In this document: positions 1 through 60,357 of the stretch, one piece after another | Layout: each line of letters starts with the position of its first letter | How positions within the stretch are numbered: position 1 is the first letter of the stretch | Origin: Cristatella mucedo | Taxonomy: Eukaryota > Bryozoa > Phylactolaemata > Cristatellidae | Direction of reading: 5' to 3' | NCBI GenBank assembly: GCA_009760855.2 | Contig: WPIO01000040.1 | Coordinates: 2,324,501-2,388,500 of the forward strand | DNA length: 64,000 nt | Position numbers and translations under genes: made by a program | The notes under the pieces: generated by a model | The model's input: only the letters and a program-made list of their open reading frames with translations | The model's database searches: none | What the model was told of the DNA's origin: nothing

Positions 1-995
1 AATCATACTAGGTTTGCCCATAGCGTTAGCAAGTTGCTTTATCGTCTTTATCGTAGCATGGGATAGTTAAGACGTCGACATGGTGGAAGACGGGAGTGAT
101 CAAAGGTGTACAGCTGTCTGTCATCTGCATAAACATAAAAGCTTATGTTGCTATTATATCGGCGAGGAGAGTATTAATTGTTGAATTTTGGCCAAATAAT
201 AATAATAAAATATACAATTGATATAGGGTCCTCAGAGAACTCAAATAGGACTTGGTTATCAATCGTCAGTCTTATTATTATATTATTATCAATATTACTA
301 GCATGTGGCTGGTACACGTTATTCACTTTGAAAAAAGGCTGTGCATAAAACTAGCTTGTCAGCAAAGTCGGTCGAATGATGTGAGCACAAACAACATAAA
401 CCAATAAACTACCATTAGATGAGTAATCATATTACATATCTTTAGGTGCTTACAACGTGCCAAATTATGCATTGCATTTTAAGGAATAAATGCGATTTAC
501 AAAGCATGTTGAGAACTAGTCCTATAGTAGATGTGAGACCATGCACATTAACAACTATTAGTAAAGAATACATAAGAATACATAAGCACCTATAAACCAT
601 TAGCATTAAAAACTCATGATTAGCCTGACAATAGCACTGACTTAACAATAGCATTGGGTGAGTAGCTTATTTGCTCGGACTTGCTTCCCCATTCTGGGCT
701 CGAGCCCTGTGGCATATGTGAAGTGACTGAATAGAGATTTGGTCCTCTTAGGGTGCTAACAAATTAATTTTTTTTTATGCAACACTATCCTGCTTTGTGC
801 AACTGGCTATGTAAAGCTTTACATGCTGCCATGTAGGAAATGCCATACAACTGATCTGCAGACTTTTTTTTTGCTGAACTGTTCACCCTTTAATAGCAGG
901 CATGAGTATCCATAGTCAATATTTGTGTTAGCCTGTGTCAAGTTGAGATCATGCACGTGTCTAGTCGTATCATCGGTTTGGACCTGTACTCGTAG
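1..995. other. Left edge, intron of USP9X (no exon found)
   Basis: AT-rich sequence upstream of the first exon I can recognise. Because the first exon begins in the middle of the USP9X family alignment, this stretch should be an intron, and the missing N-terminal exons (about 500 residues in human USP9X) should lie left of the window. I found no segment here resembling the residues that precede the first exon. It contains a SINE fragment near 697..775. Confidence 0.6.
697..775 (+). mobile_element. tRNA-derived SINE, 3' fragment
   Basis: The fragment runs from the B-box-like GGCTCGAGCCC through a CATATGTGAAG segment to the tail GAATAGAGAT..TCTTAGGGTGCTA. It matches, in order, the complete copy at 54547..54712 read on the opposite strand. 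The tRNA-like head is missing or very degraded. Confidence 0.65.
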
Positions 996-30704
<29,709 letters not shown>

Positions 30705-31700
30705 GGCCGCACGCCCAATAGGAGCCAGCCGGCGAGATAGCGAGCCAGGGCTGACGGGCCGGCTTTTCAAAAAGAAAACCCCAAACTACGCATACAAGAC
30801 CTCGTGATCCCGATCGTTACTGTCCTGCTGCAGCCGACTTCGGCTCCAACCTTTTGAGCTTCAGCCGGGTGCAAAGCCGCAAGTCTGCACTGATCGTCGA
30901 AGAGGCGATCATAACAGCGTGCATGCTTGTGGCTCTACCGTCGGTGCCTACTCGCAACTTTAGTGCGCCTCCCCTTTCAATTCCTGATCGCTATGCTCCG
31001 AAATAGCGGCTGCAGAGGAGTGCTACGGTGACAAAGAGACACCTTCACACCGGTACGCAGGCACGCACCGATGCCGTACTGACCGATGGCACCAGGGATG
31101 CATCCACCCGAACCCCGACTCTCAAACGCGCTTCACTTTGCTTGCCCGGCTGATGCCTGCTGCCGTACTGCACTGCAGTGTCTGAATTAGCTCGTGGACG
31201 CTGGATCATAGCCTGCCTGAATTGGTGCGCAGTGCCTATGTGCCTAACATTGTGTCTGCCGAGTAAGCCTACCGATCCTTTGGGCTGGGCATCAATGAGA
31301 AAGAGAGCGCTGCTGAGGATCAACTAGTTGTGCTCCTCCTGAGAAGCAGCGGGCCTCAGAGATAGGGCCAATCCCGGCAGCAATTGATGGTCTCGCCAGC
31401 TCTCTGTGGGTAGTCCATGCATTGCTGTGTTATAGCCGTCGTCGAAGTGGCTAGGTTCCACGGTGGCTGATGTTCACTAGCCAGAGCTTGCTTCAAGTCT
31501 GGGCTTCGCCCGCTTGTTTTTCCAGCCTAATCGGACTCATAGTTTATGTGACTCGGCAAGTGATTCCGTGCCATTCTAAGGGAGCGCTCTGACGTCTAGG
31601 CGCGGGCTTGCCAACCCTTGTGCAGTTGTGTGCTGCTAGGTCACACTGTTGGCTCAAAGAAGAAATTAAATGCGTACTAGGCGAATAAAAGTAATGGTTT
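30705..31700 (+). terminator. USP9X: USP9X 3' UTR and probable poly(A) signal
   Basis: Non-coding sequence after the USP9X stop. The canonical AATAAA at 31684-31689 (within GCGAATAAAAGTAATGG) is followed by T/G-rich sequence (GGTTTGCTCTTGATTGTCC), as expected downstream of a cleavage site. A 3' UTR of about 1 kb is an inference; earlier weaker signals could be used. Confidence 0.5.
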
Positions 31701-32619
31701 GCTCTTGATTGTCCACTTGTGATGACTGACCTGGCTGGCTTCTATTCCTTTTTCATTTTTCCTCATTCTATGGCGCTCATCTCACAATGCACAAACGCTG
31801 CATTGTTAAGCTTCCCTTAATGGATTGGCCGTTTCTTTTGTTCACGGTTCTTCTTGCAGGCTTGCGCCTTCCTCTCCCCCGTCGAGATTTCAAGCTAACT
31901 AAACGTCGTTGTCCCTGCCGTTGTACAGCGTTTGCTATAGCACTCGGTTGCTGCGCATCACCTGGCAGCCCCGTTTGCAGCCAGCCAGTGCTCGGCTCAG
32001 GTTTTCTTAGCTTTGCCGTGCCTGTACCGACTATGCCCAGTGTTTGGCAATTAATTGAATTTGACTAGTCAGTAATATCAGTTATTATAATAACAGTAAT
32101 TCAGCCTGTACCGACTATGCTCAAGCCGGCCGCCGCGATCACTGCCTCAGCCGAACCATGGTTGCATGTATAGAGAGAGCACTGTGCTGAAAGCGCTCTC
32201 CCGTGCAGCTCGTGTTTGCATGCACTCAACGTCAAGGAAATATAAAAAAGAAAGGCAGGCACTCAAATGTGCATCCAACGTTGAGCGGGACTTCGAACTC
32301 GGAGATTAGCATTCATTGCGGCGTCCCAGGCCAGCAAAGTACATACGCGTCGCGAATCTATGTATGATGCAACTGCACGTAGCAACCACCTCGGCCACCT
32401 GGCAGCATCTTTGATCTGCTTACGGTGGGGGCGACAAAAAAAAATAGGAGGCGATTTATTAGGGCGCCAGCTTTTGAGGCTGCTCATCGGCTGTCGTGGC
32501 TAGAGCAATTCACGTGGCCTTAGTCTGCAACGAGGGCGATCGCTTGAAGACCTGGCGGTCTGAGTGCCGAACTGCTGGGACATTGTTGATGGCTATCGTT
32601 GTCCCCCAGCCACTTGGTA

Positions 32620-33060
32620 GTCATAACATCCCTAGCAGCCTCTCTCGTGGTATCCAAAGGATTTGAGGCGCAGCTGAATGACATGGGTCAGAAAAGCAGG
32701 TGCTGCGATGTGTAGTCGCATTGGAAAGTAGTTCGGATAGGTAGGCTGGAGCAAGGGAATGATAAAACCTGACAAATGAAAAAAGTTGCTCTTGAATAGG
32801 AAGCCAGTGCATGTCAGTGAGAAGTAGTGCAGATGACAGTCGCGACGTTCTCGACAAGTAAGCCTAGCTGCAGAGTTTGAACCAGCTGTAAGCATCATGG
32901 TGCACAGGCAGGAAGACCTACTGGTAGTGAGTTACTGAAGTCGAAACCGGATGTCGCAAATGCTTGGACCAGCTTGGCAATGGTTGCTATCCTTATCTAA
33001 GCGGATCCAAGTTTTTGCGATATAACCTGGCTGGCAGTGACTGGAGCTCATGTGATCATC
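32620..33060 (-). mobile_element. LINE family B fragment
   Basis: On the minus strand, frames encode LTDMHWLPIQEQLFSFVRF and APAYLSELL, the thumb-region block LHWLPVRQRI..APAYLS typical of CR1/L2-type reverse transcriptases and also present in the copy at 33735..35097. It is degenerate and truncated at both ends. Confidence 0.75.
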
Positions 33061-33499
33061 TAGAAAACGGTCACATCAGAACAGGGCAAGCAGACTTCGT
33101 GCACAAGCTGCAGGGGATAGGATAGGCATACTCGTTTTGATGGTTAGGTTTTCCAGCACCCGAATAACGAACGCTAGGTTTGCCGTAAATAGTTAAAAGG
33201 TACCATGGTTTTCGCCAGAGCCCTCCTCCAGGCCTGGTCCCAGTTGGGCTTGCCACTGGCTTGGTAGCTTTCTCTGGGCTAGCTCCGAAGGAATGACAGT
33301 TTGTACGGCCGGTTGTAAAAAAGTTGTTCACTAACAATATCAGAGGAACTAAGAAATACTTCAAGGGAACGCTAAATAAAAACTTACTAGAGGGGACAGC
33401 GATCATCCCTCGGCCCGACAGCCACGTCGGGAACCTGTGAACACAGCTGCCTAATAATTATAATCATAACAGTTTGCTTGTATGAGGACCTTAAAGAAC

Positions 33500-33690
33500 T
33501 TAATAATAATACATTTTTATAGTGCCCTCAGAGAACTGGTCTCTTTCTGGGCGCTTTACGTTTGCAGCAAAGGAAACGCGATCGAATAGTGAGTGGTATC
33601 ATGCTTGATAAACAACATGGATAACATGGTTAGGGTGACATGCACAGGGTCAGTATGCAAGTGTCAGCAGGCATAAGCACGTAAAGGACG
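33500..33690 (-). mobile_element. LINE family B, 3' tail (inverted)
   Basis: The reverse complement reads GCATACTGACCCTGTGCATG, then TTTGCTGCAAACGTAAAGCG, CCCAGAAAGAGACCAGTTCT and the A/T triplet run. It lies just upstream of, and opposite to, the larger copy at 33735..35097. Confidence 0.8.
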
Positions 33691-33734
33691 AAGCACACGT
33701 ATCCACTAAATGCTGTCGTAAATCACATTAATCA

Positions 33735-35097
33735 CATAAATCACAATCATCGATCACAAAGTACTTCTAGAGCGCCTCTCATCTCGCCTGGGCATCACTG
33801 GCACTGCTCTGCAGTGGTTCAGGTCCTATCTCAGAGGGAGACTCCAGAGTATTGACGTGAATGGACAAAGATCATCTGAAGTACCTCTAAAATATGGAGT
33901 ACCTCAGGGCTCTATGCGAGGTCCGGTCCTTTTCACGGTTTATACTCTGCCTCTTGCTGATGTGATTGCCAAGCACAATCTAGGCTTTCACTTCTATGCG
34001 GATGACACTCAGTTGTACCTTTGCTTTGATCCCTCCCAGCCTTCGAGCACCTCAAATCTTCAACTCACTTGCTGCATGCATTGATGACATCCGCACATGG
34101 ATGGCAGCAAATTTTCTAAAACTAAACGATGATAAAACTAACTTACTAGTTATGGGCAAACCCAGTGTGATTCACTAATTGGAAAGGCTGACTTTCAAAA
34201 TTGGCTCTGCCAGCATATCTCCAGTTTAATCAGCTCGAAATCTAGGTGTCATATTCCAAAGCGACCTCTCGTTAGACGACCACATCAGCTCCACAGTTAA
34301 ATCAGCCTATTTTCAGCTTCATAACATTGCTAAAATTAGGGCTTGTTTAGATAAGGATACCACATCTAAGTTGGTCCATGCATTCGTGACATCCCGTCTC
34401 GACTTCTGCAACTCACTGCTTACTGGCCTACCAGCATGTGCGATCAGGCGATTGCAGTTGGTGCAAAACTCTGCAGCTAGGCTTGTCTGTCGTGAGCGTC
34501 GCAGTTGCCACATTACTCCACTTCTCGCCGACCTGCACTGGCTACCAGTGAGGCAACGGATTGACTTTTTTGACGAAGGTTTTGTCGCTCACTTTTAGGT
34601 CTCTTCATTCTATGGCTCCAGCCTATCTTTCAGATATACTACCCCATCAGGCCAAGCATCGTACCACCCGCTTCTCGGAATCCAACAGTCTGGAAATACC
34701 TCATACAAACCTTAAACCCTTTGGAGACCGTGCATTTAGTTCATATGCTCCCAAAGCCTGGAACTCCCTCCCGACCTGCGTCAGAACATCCCCTGACCTG
34801 ACCACGTTTAAAAGGAACTTAAAAACACACCTATTTAGGACAGCATTTAGTGGGTCCCCGTGATTCGTCGTTCACGTGCTTATGCGTGCTGACACTGTGC
34901 ATGCTGCCACTAACTACATTTGCATGCTGACCCTGTGCATGTCAGCCCTAACCATGTTACTCATTTTGTTTGTTTATCAAGCATAATATTAATCACCATT
35001 CAAATGGATTTCCCTTTGCAGCAAATGTAAAGCACCTAGTAAGAGATTGAGTTCTCTGAGGGCGCTTTATCAAGTGCAATATTATTGTTATTATTAT
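33735..35097 (+). mobile_element. LINE family B with reverse-transcriptase remnant and complete 3' end
   Basis: Plus-strand frames encode [77 protein letters not shown] and PKAWNSLPTCVRTSPDLTTF: the fingers/palm YADD motif, thumb and C-terminal block of a CR1/L2-like non-LTR element. Frame changes near 34075 and 34590 break the ORF. The 3' end has TTGCAGCAAATGTAAAGCAC, the hairpin-like tail and ATT triplets. It is 5'-truncated, lacks the endonuclease and is not active. Confidence 0.92.
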
Positions 35098-35530
35098 AAA
35101 TAGGGGCGTTTTTAATTTATTTTTAAATGTGGTCAAGTCAGTGGATGTCGTGACGGAAGTCGGTAGTGAGTTCCTGGCTTTGAGAGCATACAAACTAAAT
35201 GCACAACCTCCAAAAGACTTGAGGTTCACACGAGGTACAGGTAAACAATTAAATTCCGAAAAGCAGGTGATACAATACTTGGCCTGGTGGGGAGTAGATC
35301 AGATTAGTAGGCTGGAGCAAAAGAATGCAGGGACTTAAAAGTGACAGCACCATGCACAGGGTCAGCATGCAAGTGTGGTTAGCGGCAGCATGCACAGTGT
35401 CAGCACGCATAAGCACGTAAAGGACGAATCACAGGGACCCACTAAATGCTGTCCTAAATAGGTGTAAAGTTCTTTTTAAATGTGGTCAAGTCAGGGAATG
35501 TTCTGACGCAGGTCGGGAGTGACGAAGGCA
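35098..35530 (-). mobile_element. LINE family B fragments (inverted, adjacent to previous)
   Basis: The minus strand encodes LKSFGGCAFSLYALKARNSL and SLPTCVRTFPDLTTFKKN, two partial copies of the C-terminal block, with the GTGCTGACACTGTGCATGCT-type 3' UTR words between them. Together with the plus-strand copy this forms an inverted pair around 35097. Confidence 0.8.
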
Positions 35531-36545
35531 TCGCAATCTCATGAACACAGTTATAAGCATCCTCATGGCTTACGAAGGGCTCACCAACAATGGTGGCAGA
35601 CCCTCGACTGGCAGACAATTCATGAGTTAACACTGGTTTTGCACAGTGGTCAAGGTGCTCGCCTCGACCAAGGTGAAGGTGAATGTATTTGACGAGGTCG
35701 TGGGCTTGAGCCAAGTGGCATTAGTGAAGCGCCTGCACACAGGTCAAGTTCTGTTACGGCACTATACACATGAATTGCATGTGATGAACACACGATCTGC
35801 GCAGGTCGCTTTCGTCCGGAAGAGTCATGAACATGAGCCACGGCTTGAAATTTAGGCATCCATTAGACTCTTCTTACCATCGTCGATGTACTCAAGAGTT
35901 TTCAAGGTCACCGGGAGTGGTCACAAGTACCACCCGATGCTGCTTACACTAAAAGGCGTTGCAGATCACACAAGGCGAGCCTTAAAAAAAGATGCACTTT
36001 TTATTTACAGTTTATTCTTTCGTTTGCCTCACGGCAGCTGACGACAACAAATACTTGAGACACAAGCGCCGACATCATCCAGATCAGCACTGTGATCTCA
36101 CCCGATTGGAAGTCACACACACTGAGGATAAGCAACCGATTGACTGGTGCAGCATGAAAGTCCGAAGAAAGTTTAAAGTGTTGACTTCTCAAGTAATCCA
36201 AGAAACATAGCCGCACGGCAGAGTGCCAGACGTTCAGCCGTTCATTAGAAAATGCAAGAATACGAAGATTAGCTGTGATTAGGCAAATGGCTCAACTATC
36301 CGTGAGTTTAGACTTGTTGTAAACAGCTTGAGATAACAAGCTCAGAAGCAAGCACCTATCAATCGCTTTAAAAGGTAAAGGAACAGCACCAGCACAAATG
36401 CGCTGCTCCCATTTTAAAATCGACCAGGCAACTCTTGCAGGCACTGAATGCTTTCCACACGAGTCGCTCTGCTCAGCATGTTGTGGCAGCATCGGCTGCC
36501 GGGCAGTTTAGAAATGGCCTCTAGAGAAGAGCACGAAGCGAGTCA

Positions 36546-36672
36546 TCGGCTCCAGTCATCGAGTCATCGAGTCATCGAGTCATCAGTCATCGAGTCATCG
36601 AGTCATCAGTCATCGAGTCATCGAGTCATCGAGTCATCAGTCATCGAGTCATCGAGTCATCGGCTATCCAGT
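36546..36672. repeat. GAGTCATC-type short tandem repeat
   Basis: Thirteen or so copies of GTCATCGA / GTCATCA arranged in a higher-order pattern: two or three GAGTCATC units, then a shortened CAGTCATC. It begins about 90 bp beyond the GCNA stop codon, so it is probably transcribed in the GCNA 3' UTR. Confidence 0.9.
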
Positions 36673-36761
36673 CATCGAGTGGCTGTAGCGGCAGTTTTTT
36701 TGGTTAAAGTCATCTTTGACGGATAAAGCAAAGCAATCGGATTTTCGTCAGGTGTCCTCAC

Positions 36762-55606
<18,845 letters not shown>

Positions 55607-56293
55607 TTGGCGACGAATCTGCAGCAGCCAATAGAAACACCGCTGCTGCCGCGCAGCCACCCGGGCGAATGCGCGAAGAAACAGCCGCTACTTCCAGTCG
55701 CCCGTCCGCTGGCAGGCAGCCGGGGCTCGCGGGTGTTTCCTCGATGGCTTGCCGTCCGCGGCTTAGCTGAGATCCGGTGGCATCGGCACAGCGCGTCGGA
55801 GGAGGGGGGCAGAGTTCCTTACCCGTAGCGCCGACGGTTTGAAAATGAAGGCACTTTCAGCCAAGCTACGGTCAGTTGGCTGCGCAAGCGAAAGAAGCTA
55901 TTTAAAAGCCCCGCCAGGTGCCGTCAATGGGCTCGCGCCCATTCCGCTCCCCAGTGTCGCGAACGCACCACACAGTTGGCTCGTCCGAAAGCTTCGCGCG
56001 ACGTGTTATAAAATCCAGAAATAAATTTTGGTTCAAAATAAATCTCTTAAACTTAGCACTCACTGTTGTCTTCCTGGCCTCACATCGTAGCTTACGAGCG
56101 CGCCGGTCTCCGAATAGATGTTTCGTTTCTTTTTTAGCAGAGTAAGTAGACGTAGCAAGCATTTACGTTTTTAATAATAAAATATGAAAGATAGCTTTAT
56201 AATTCAGTTTGCTATTTTTTCGTCTTAACACGTTTTGCTGGAAGGCACTTTGCGTTAGTGCACCAGGCATCATTTGGCTCCGGCGGAACCAAC
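55607..56293. promoter_or_regulatory. Shared divergent promoter region of GCNA and AP5B1
   Basis: 687 bp separate the two opposite start codons (GCNA ATG at 55606, AP5B1 ATG at 56294). The GCNA-proximal half is GC rich; a CCAAT word is at 55628-55632. The AP5B1-proximal half is AT rich, with a TATAAAAT word at about 56006. Both 5' UTRs must lie here unless either gene has a further upstream non-coding exon. A bidirectional promoter is an inference from geometry; no start site can be read from the sequence. Confidence 0.55.
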
Positions 56294-59200
56294 ATGGAAG
56301 CCCAGTTGGCTTCGGAGGAGGGGCTGCAGATATTGCTGGAGATAGGACGCGACCCCATAGAGTTTTGCAGGAAGGCGTACCCTGCAGACCACGAGGAGAA
56401 CAGCTCCGCTGTTCTATGTTTGCTAGTCTCAGAACTTCTGAAGGTATTAGCAAGACTCGGCTGTGGCAGCCGGTCGCCGGATTCTTTGCTCGGCCAGTTG
56501 CAGGCAGATCAGTGCCTGCATTTAACGCCTGTCCTCTCCCTCCACCCCCCCCCCGGGCGAACGAAGCCATATGGATTAGTGGATCAAATTAAACCGAACA
56601 CTGTGTATCCACGTTTTGCAGATCGTCTGAATAAAAGGGGGGAGAGCTTTGTCGGACGCTAATATCCTCTCTTTTAGGAGTCAAAGCTGTGAATACACCG
56701 TCGCACGTTCATAACGCGATCTGCATCAGGCCCCCAGTGTAGATCGTCTCTCTTCGTTGGCGTTTCGGTTTCGCGTGCACACGCGGCAGACGGGCTCTTG
56801 GCGACACCGAATAGCCGACCTGCCGACGCTACGCGTTTGCTTCAGTCATCGATGCTCTCTGAAGGGCGGGGTAGTTGAAAAAAATATGAAGCCTCGTCCT
56901 TCACCAGCTCGTCCTTCACCAGCTCGTCCTTCGAGCTCAACTTTCACCTTCATCTTCACCTGCATCTTCACTTGCCCTTGATTCTTTTGGCCGATCTATC
57001 ACATGTAAACGCGGTGCTAGCGATGCTCCGGCTTTAACTGTTTCGTGTGCTTGCAGTGATCTGTTCGCAATCAGCTCCATACCAGAGGGGTAGGGACCCG
57101 GTAGGATTTTCTCACTCCCTCACGGTCCTCGTGTGCACGCCGTCTCGTCATTGTGTGCTTTTATGAGATTGCATGTTTTTTCGAATCTTTACTTTGAAGC
57201 TGTGCTTCCGACTCTTTTCGGTTTCGCTCCTCAGTGCGGCCAGCTTCCCACTTCTCAAGCGTAGGCGCTCTGAATCCGTGCTGCTGCTGCCATTCTAGCC
57301 TCCATCTTCCATGCTGTCACGTGTCACGCTATCACGTGTGAGCTAATTTCTTCGTCGACCATCTGAGCCGTGTTGTGACTTTTAATATACTTGTAATACT
57401 TTTATACTTTTAATTCGAGATGAGCTATATGCATTGCTGGACACTGCATCGGCTTCACCGATGGATCGACCTCTTACTCTGTCTTCTAGACGTTCTGCAG
57501 TAAACTTCTCCTGCATGAAAACCGCCTAGTCGTTGCGGCTTTATCAAGTTCCGAAATGCCATAAACTGCAACAACTGCCACGGTGCATCTCCCAGCTTCT
57601 GGGTGGAGCAGATTCACGCGAAAGTTTCGAGGAGCTTTCGTGCACCGCTCAGAAAAGGATAGAATGGAGGGCCCTCTCGGTTTGCCTCGTGGGAGATGGG
57701 ATGTGAGAGTGCTGCTTGTAAATTTGTGGTAAGTTTGTTCCAAAAGATATGTGTACAAAAAAACGAGGGTCATAATCGCTCTTCATTGTACCACCAACCG
57801 TAGCCTGCAAGCAACCCGTGGCAACCTGTGCCCAGATATGCTATGTACGAACCATCACGGACCGACTGTGCTCGCCCTCAATGCCGTAGTAATCACGCAT
57901 AATGGCATCGGTGACGAAAATTATCCTCTCCCGACCTTCGTCAAGAAATGCTTGATTTCTGGCTTGATTGTGTTAAGGTGTCAGTCCTTCACGACTGCTG
58001 TCGCGAGTTCAAATCCTGTATAGGGCGAGCCTGTATTGCCAATTGCAAGCGGTGGTGGTAACCGTTAAGGGACTTCTGCCGCTATGCAAATGAGACTGTT
58101 AATATAGAGTGTGCGATTACTTTTTCCGGAGGAGAAAAAGGGCTAAAAAAAAGTAGCTCTGTCTCTATCTAGGCTAAAAAAAAGTAGCTCTGTCTCTATC
58201 TAGGCTAAAAAAAGTAGCTCTGTCTCTATCTAGGCTAAAAAAAGTAGCTCTGTCTCTATCTAGGCTAAAAAAAAGTAGCTCAGTCTCTATCTAGGCTAAA
58301 AAAAAGTAGCTCAGTCTCTATCATGAGGCTCGTCAACCATGCATGAAGAAGTAAATACCAAAGAATGCTCGCACCGAGAGCCTGTGCTCAGGCTGTGAGT
58401 GCGCTATTCAAAACTCTCCTGCGTACCACCCACCCACATGGTCTTTATGACTTGGTGGAGTTACAGACGGAGATACATAACATAACATAACATAACAAAG
58501 ATGGTTTGCCAAACGCTTACAGAACTACCACAGTGCCATTAGCATTATCGCAGCTCGATTGTCCATCCAGCTGCAATAGTTATCTATAAATAATTATCTG
58601 AAAATAATTATCTATAAATAATCTTTAAATAATTAAAAGATTTAAATAATTTAAAGATCATTTATTTATTACATATGACTAGACCCAAAGGTCTTTGGGT
58701 CTAGTCATCTTTGTGAGTCGAACTCTTCTCACGACCTCTCACATTAATTTTGGATCGCAGCCACCTGGTTAAGGTGTGCTCCTCTTTGGCTGCTCAGATC
58801 GGCGGTTCGAGTCATGCAGCTTTGGCAATGCTTCATTACCCGCTGCAGGCGGCGCCTGTTGTCGACAAGGCTCTTCTGCTGCTATATAAATAAGGCCGCT
58901 AATCAGCCTTGACCTTTACTTTACTTCGTAGGCTAAGGCAAACTCGTCCATGTTGGTTTGACCAGGTGGCGAGCTGCAGTGGGCAGTCTGGCTGATTTCT
59001 GTCGGCGACCGCTATTTCTGCTGACACGTTTTCCTGCTTAGCTCGTGCATTCTCAAGTCGCGCAATCGGCGAATTCTAGACGATTCCAGCAGGGCATTTC
59101 CACACCCGTCCTCCTCATGTCCCAGGGCGTTCGCAGCTGTGCCACGGCTGACGTTCGAGTTCGGGTTCGTCCAGGGCACGTCTGAACTTGCTCGTTTTCT

Positions 59201-59362
59201 TCTGCTCGTGTGCTGGTAGCCCTCACAGCAAGATCTCAGTGCTCCCTCTCGACATCAGTCACAGACAGAGAGAGAGAGAGAGAGAGAGAGAGGCAGACAG
59301 ACAGAGACAGAGAGACAGAGTGGCCAGACAGCGACTGCGGCAGCAGGCAAAAACGTTGGCCC

Positions 59363-59396
<34 letters not shown>

Positions 59397-59576
59397 TTAT
59401 TTAAGTGTATGTGGCCCTCGACGGCTGTAGGCTGTGCACCGCTGGCTCGAGCCGCTGCCACATCCGCCGTTGCCATCGGCATTCTAGCCGCCGAGATCTA
59501 AGCTGAGATTGCTGCTTGGCATGCGCTGATGCGACCAACCGCCGTGGCCAGGCGCGTCCTCCTAGAACGTTTGCTC

Positions 59577-59607
<31 letters not shown>

Positions 59608-60315
59608 TGTTTCTTCCAGGCTTTGTACTCGGAGGTGATACCCGTCAGCGTGAAGACGCGTGTTGTGACACTGCTTTCTGACGAGTGCATCGCTCTCTTT
59701 GATGGCAGCAACGGGTAGGCATACACGCACGGCGCTGCACTGCCACTCCTGCTGCTGCTGGCTGAGAGGGGATTGCCTTGCTTCTTCGGCAATGGTGGTG
59801 GCAGCGGCAGCTGCTGCTGCTGCTGCTGCTGCTGCTGCAGTATGGATGGCAAAAGCTGATGGCGCGCCGAGGTCTCGAGTGTCGGTTTCGGATCTTGCAA
59901 CCTGGAGCAGAGAGTGGACAGCCTGGACAGAGTGGACACGACCGTCGGCTGCAACGGTGGTGATATAGCGCAAAATCGTGCTAGTTGCATTTGTTTTTAT
60001 CAATTTAATGCCTTGGCCCTCGAAGCTCGGCTAATCTGCTCGACCTGTCTGCCCCGTCGAGGCTCGACCCGTTGGCTGCGTCGGTCAGAATCTATGCGCT
60101 GCCGGCACGCCAGTGTCTCGCTTTCCAGGTCTGGTCTGCCATTGTTTCGCATAACTGTGCCCGCGTTGCCAGATAGAATTGGTGCAGGCACCGGCGCTGC
60201 TGCCGCCAGTCGAAGGTGCAAGCGTGCATATGGTGGAACGTGATAGCATACACACTGACACACACAGACACACACATGAATACATGAATTGAACGGGCAT
60301 TATATTTACGAATAC

Positions 60316-60357
<42 letters not shown>

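Larger units (their letters stand above)
31701..36761. other. USP9X-GCNA intergenic region, repeat-filled
   Basis: About 5 kb between two gene 3' ends. It holds LINE family B fragments in both orientations, described separately, and a GAGTCATC tandem repeat at 36546-36672. I see no conserved exon, tRNA gene or other gene in it. Part of the right edge should be the 3' UTR of the minus-strand GCNA gene. Confidence 0.7.

Noticed and set aside
33735-35097. Active reverse transcriptase gene
   Set aside because: The frame is broken at several places and the endonuclease and 5' end are missing; the same holds for 14585-15871 and 62815-63935.
58750-58925. tRNA gene candidates (also 25249-25404, 54547-54712, 57970-58105)
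   Set aside because: A- and B-box-like words are present, but acceptor stems do not pair and the sequences continue into SINE bodies and tails.
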